A DNA stretch of 64,000 nt from CAYSLU01 sp964431965 (lineage in GTDB: Bacteria > Verrucomicrobiota > Kiritimatiellia > CAIKKV01 > CAYSLU01). Below, piece by piece: positions 61,188 through 64,000 of this stretch. Both the position numbers and the translations under genes were made by a program. Every line of letters begins with the position of its first letter. Within the stretch, counting starts at the first letter, position 1. The stretch is from positions 1 through 64,000 of the forward strand of contig CAYSLU010000008.1 in assembly GCA_964431965.1 (NCBI GenBank), written 5' to 3'. Below the pieces are notes generated by a model. It made no database searches. It saw only the letters and a program-made list of their open reading frames with translations, and was not told the DNA's origin.

Positions 61188-64000
61188 CTACTCGCTGGAC
61201 GAATTCAGTGCTGCATCCACGCACGCCGGCACTTGCTCGGGACGGCGAACGATCCGGTATAACCACGTCCCGTGCATTGCGTGCGCATTTACGGCCGTGC
61301 ACCATCGCTGCGCGGCGGCCTGCTTGACCTCATCGAGCGGATCGAATCCCTTGGTCTCGAGGAGCAGGAATCGTTCATCGTTGCTGTCCAGACGGACAAT
61401 GAAGTCCGGCTGATAGTCGTGCATCTGACCGTTATTCAGGTACGGAATGGCAAATCCCAGACTCGCATTCTTCACGAAAGCTCGCACGTGTCGATGGGTG
61501 TCCAGGTAGTAGGCGGCTGTCTGTTCCCATTTCCTGGTGTCGGCGACCACATAGTTCACGTGCGACTTCATGACTTCACGCACCTCGCGGCTCGTCCAGA
61601 AGTCCACCTCCCGTGTACTTCCGGGGCCGCGCGACGCTTCAAAGCGGGGAATCTCGGGCGATTCACCATTGGCCGCATCGGGCCGAATCGCTTCCAGCAA
61701 TATCTCAACCAACCAACCATAGTAGGGAGCGAAATGAAGATCGCGTAGGTCTCCCGGGAAGAAGACGAGCACCTCGTTGTGGACATAGCGATCCACGATA
61801 GATGCAAGCTGCGGGAACAGCACCTGAGCAGGAACTTCGGATCCTCGCTGTTGGATGAAATCGCGCGTCAACGTTCGCGCTACGTCGAACACGAGTTCCT
61901 GAACCCGAAGCTGGGATCGCCGTTCCTTTAGTGAGATCTGATCAAGGCGCCCTGGCCCCAGCAGGGACTGACGGCCACGGTTGTTCAGGTTCAGTCCCTT
62001 GACCTCGACCTCGGGAGGGATATCCCCGGGCTTGATCTTGAGCGTAGGCACACTGGCCCAATCCACTTTGACTCGATTGCGCACGGCCTGTGTGTACCCC
62101 TCGACGCGGGGAAACTCGATCTCAAGATGCCCGCGCTCCGGGAGCGCGTGCACATGATAGCGCTTGACCGGAGGCGGTGGGGTGCCGCCCGGATTCGCCT
62201 TGAAGGGGACGACTTCGAACGGAACGCCGAAGACCTTGGCCACTTCTTCGCGCATTAGTCCGTCCGCGCCCACGTCGTAGCTGGCTCGGCGCAAGCCGCG
62301 CCCCACGACCTGTTCGCAGAGAAGCTGCGACATGAACGGGCGCAGGCCGATGATGTGGGTTACCGTGCGGCAATCCCAGCCTTCGGTCAGCATCCCGACG
62401 CTGACGATGCAGCGCACGTCCCGTCCGGGCGGGTGCAGAGGTCGTTCGAGTTTGGCGGCTAGATCCTCGAATCCGTCCGGATACAGCGGTCTTGACTGCG
62501 AATCGGTCGGCCACACATCCTGGCCCACTGTCTCGAGGGTGAAGCGCATCCAGCGGGATTCGGCGCTCTTCGCTTCTCCCGTGTCGGTTTCGTGCACCAC
62601 CTTGGAGTGAACAACGATCGTGTTGGTGAGTTCGGCGGTGTTCCGGAACCAGGGCATCTTGGCGGAAGGAATGCCGCTGGGGTTGTTTCCATTGGCCAGC
62701 CATCCAAAGACCACATTGGCCAGCGCCGTATCCCTGCACACCAGAATGAAAACGGGGGGGCGCGTCTCACCGTCCTTCTCCCAAGCCGCACGCTCTGCCT
62801 CCCACAAGCCGGCGAGCATCGCGATGGGGGTGTGCGCCCATTTGAGCACCGCCTCGGGTTTGGGACTGGCGTGCTTGCCGCCACGTTCGGCGGGTGTCAG
62901 CCGCCCCGGCTGGAGAATCCAACGCCAGACGTTGAAATAGCCGGGTATTTCCGCGCCAGTCGTGTCGCGGACGGCGAGTTGAGGGATCTTCACCAAGCCG
63001 GATTCGATGGCGTCCATCAGGCTGAAATCGCTGACGACCCACGGGAATGGGCGGTTGGTCTGCTGTCCGACCCGCCCGAGGAAGTAGGGGGTAGCCGAGA
63101 GGTCCAGGCAGAAGTTGATGCCACGCAGCTTGTGCGTACGATCCAGCCCGTCAATCCAGACCGTGGCCTCCTTGAAGAAATCCTCGTCCTCTTCTTCCTC
63201 GTCCTCGTCAGGCTCCTCGCGCTTGATGCGGTAGGCATGGTGTGCCTCATCGTTCATGACGAGGATGTTCTGCTTGCCGCCGACATCCCGCCCGAGAATG
63301 CGCTGGATAAGCGCCGTGTCGCTCTCGACGTAGCGGCGGCTTCGTACTTGGACCGTCTCGTCGGTGGTGGGATCACCTCTGACGACCTCTAAGATGCCGT
63401 TGCCGATCTGCTGGCACAGGGTCTCCCGTGTCAGGAAACGCGTTCCGCGCTTCGTGTCATTCTTCTCGCCGATACGGATGGTCTCCGTGGTGAGCACCTC
63501 ACGACCTCGTTTGACCACGCGGGCGGCGTCGCCGTTGGTCACCGACTGGGGTTCGAAGACATGCCAATTGGTGACGATCACCCTGCCTTGGCGCAGCCGC
63601 TCCATCAAGTGACCCGGCACAAGATCGCGCTTTCGGTAAAGGCTGGCCTCGCCGAGTTCGGGATCCAGTTCTCGGCATCGGTCGCGGATTGTGACATTGG
63701 GCACAACGATCAGCGCCACATCGGAGAACCGCTTGTCGCTTCGGTCGTTGACCTTGTTGAGAATGCTCCAGGCGGCAACCATGCCCATGACGGTTGTCTT
63801 GCCGGAGCCAGTGGCCATCTTGCAGGCGTACCGGAGGAAGCCGGCAAACCCATCGGCCTTACGGTCGTCGCTCGGTTCGTCGCGCGGAAGCTCGAGGCCC
63901 TGCCGAAAGTCGGTGCGAGCCTCCGTGAGGAAGATGATCGTCTCCGCCGCTTCGAGCTGCGCGAAGAACAAGCGTTTGCGATCCTCGCGTCCCTCGCGCC
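61188..64000 (-). CDS. Type III restriction-like helicase/nuclease (BPTD_3080-like), 5' end missing
   Basis: At least 937 residues are seen; the frame is open to the right edge of the window, so the N-terminus lies outside. It has a helicase core with Walker A MATGSGKTTVMG, LIVVPNVTIRDRC, the DEAH box VMNDEAHHAY, LDLSATPYFLG, and the second-lobe motif VGRGLRRASYD. Near the C-terminus is a PD-(D/E)XK-like nuclease site, DYQPDFIVRL followed by FLLLETKGFD. This matches the Res-type subunit of type III restriction systems, specifically the BPTD_3080-like group. The methyltransferase, if any, would be upstream outside the window. A role in defence against foreign DNA is likely. Confidence 0.85.
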   Translation of the reverse strand, partial: REGREDRKRLFFAQLEAAETIIFLTEARTDFRQGLELPRDEPSDDRKADGFAGFLRYACKMATGSGKTTVMGMVAAWSILNKVNDRSDKRFSDVALIVVPNVTIRDRCRELDPELGEASLYRKRDLVPGHLMERLRQGRVIVTNWHVFEPQSVTNGDAARVVKRGREVLTTETIRIGEKNDTKRGTRFLTRETLCQQIGNGILEVVRGDPTTDETVQVRSRRYVESDTALIQRILGRDVGGKQNILVMNDEAHHAYRIKREEPDEDEEEEDEDFFKEATVWIDGLDRTHKLRGINFCLDLSATPYFLGRVGQQTNRPFPWVVSDFSLMDAIESGLVKIPQLAVRDTTGAEIPGYFNVWRWILQPGRLTPAERGGKHASPKPEAVLKWAHTPIAMLAGLWEAERAAWEKDGETRPPVFILVCRDTALANVVFGWLANGNNPSGIPSAKMPWFRNTAELTNTIVVHSKVVHETDTGEAKSAESRWMRFTLETVGQDVWPTDSQSRPLYPDGFEDLAAKLERPLHPPGRDVRCIVSVGMLTEGWDCRTVTHIIGLRPFMSQLLCEQVVGRGLRRASYDVGADGLMREEVAKVFGVPFEVVPFKANPGGTPPPPVKRYHVHALPERGHLEIEFPRVEGYTQAVRNRVKVDWASVPTLKIKPGDIPPEVEVKGLNLNNRGRQSLLGPGRLDQISLKERRSQLRVQELVFDVARTLTRDFIQQRGSEVPAQVLFPQLASIVDRYVHNEVLVFFPGDLRDLHFAPYYGWLVEILLEAIRPDAANGESPEIPRFEASRGPGSTREVDFWTSREVREVMKSHVNYVVADTRKWEQTAAYYLDTHRHVRAFVKNASLGFAIPYLNNGQMHDYQPDFIVRLDSNDERFLLLETKGFDPLDEVKQAAAQRWCTAVNAHAMHGTWLYRIVRRPEQVPACVDAALNSSSE

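Overview
The window is about 66% GC bacterial chromosome with long coding stretches on both strands. I found no rRNA, tRNA or CRISPR array. The mix of genes points to the PVC superphylum, most likely Kiritimatiellota or a close relative (Lentisphaerota, Verrucomicrobiota). It contains formylglycine-type sulfatases, GH78-like and heparinase/PL8-like polysaccharide enzymes, uroporphyrinogen-decarboxylase-like proteins, Gfo/Idh/MocA oxidoreductases, ceramidase-like proteins, an ECF sigma/anti-sigma pair and very large secreted beta-strand or beta-helix proteins. The taxonomic assignment is inference from gene content.

Layout. 1-1633: a complete IS1380-family insertion sequence whose left end is base 1 of the window. 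1.8-6.4 kb: a GH18-like enzyme, an unrecognised probable carbohydrate-active protein and a heparinase II/III-like protein. 6.6-9.1 kb: an MFS transporter and an RMD1/YagE-like membrane protein. 9.1-13.1 kb: a sulfatase, a hybrid histidine kinase and a translationally coupled small protein. 13.1-14.5 kb: an ECF sigma factor, a membrane protein that is probably its anti-sigma, and a small secreted protein. 14.6-16.4 kb: two truncated gene starts facing each other (a deletion scar), a PIG-L deacetylase and a nitrilase-family hydrolase. 16.5-21.3 kb: a 1624-residue secreted protein built of two homologous halves. 21.5-30.1 kb: a glycosidase-like protein, a secreted BNR_4 propeller, a URO-D-like protein, a second sulfatase and a GH78-like enzyme. 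30.2-35.7 kb: two unassigned proteins and a large beta-helix/PKD protein. 35.9-48.9 kb: a PL8 lyase, a ceramidase-like protein, a large secreted GH42-like protein, a second URO-D-like protein, a second GH78-like enzyme, an unassigned alpha-toroid-like protein and a Gfo/Idh/MocA protein. 49.1-64 kb: an NtrC-type regulator, a 1403-residue repeat protein, a signal-peptide-bearing Hcp-like protein, a membrane-bound spermidine-synthase-like protein, ClpB, and a type III restriction/helicase-like gene that runs off the right edge.

From about 1.8 to 48.9 kb the genes look like a distributed catabolic region for sulfated, uronic-acid- and rhamnose-containing polysaccharides such as glycosaminoglycans or ulvan-type glycans. 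It has no SusC/SusD pair. Most of the glycan enzymes (both sulfatases, both GH78-like enzymes, PL8, heparinase-like, GH18) have no visible signal peptide, whereas the BNR_4 protein, the GH42-like protein and the three giant repeat proteins do. That suggests much of the degradation is intracellular. The substrate is inference.

Non-coding features: a dispersed intergenic repeat seen twice (6.5 and 49.05 kb), heptanucleotide tandem repeats at two places (15.5 and 60.96 kb), and hairpins in the leaders of all three giant secreted-protein genes, one of which overlaps the ribosome binding site.
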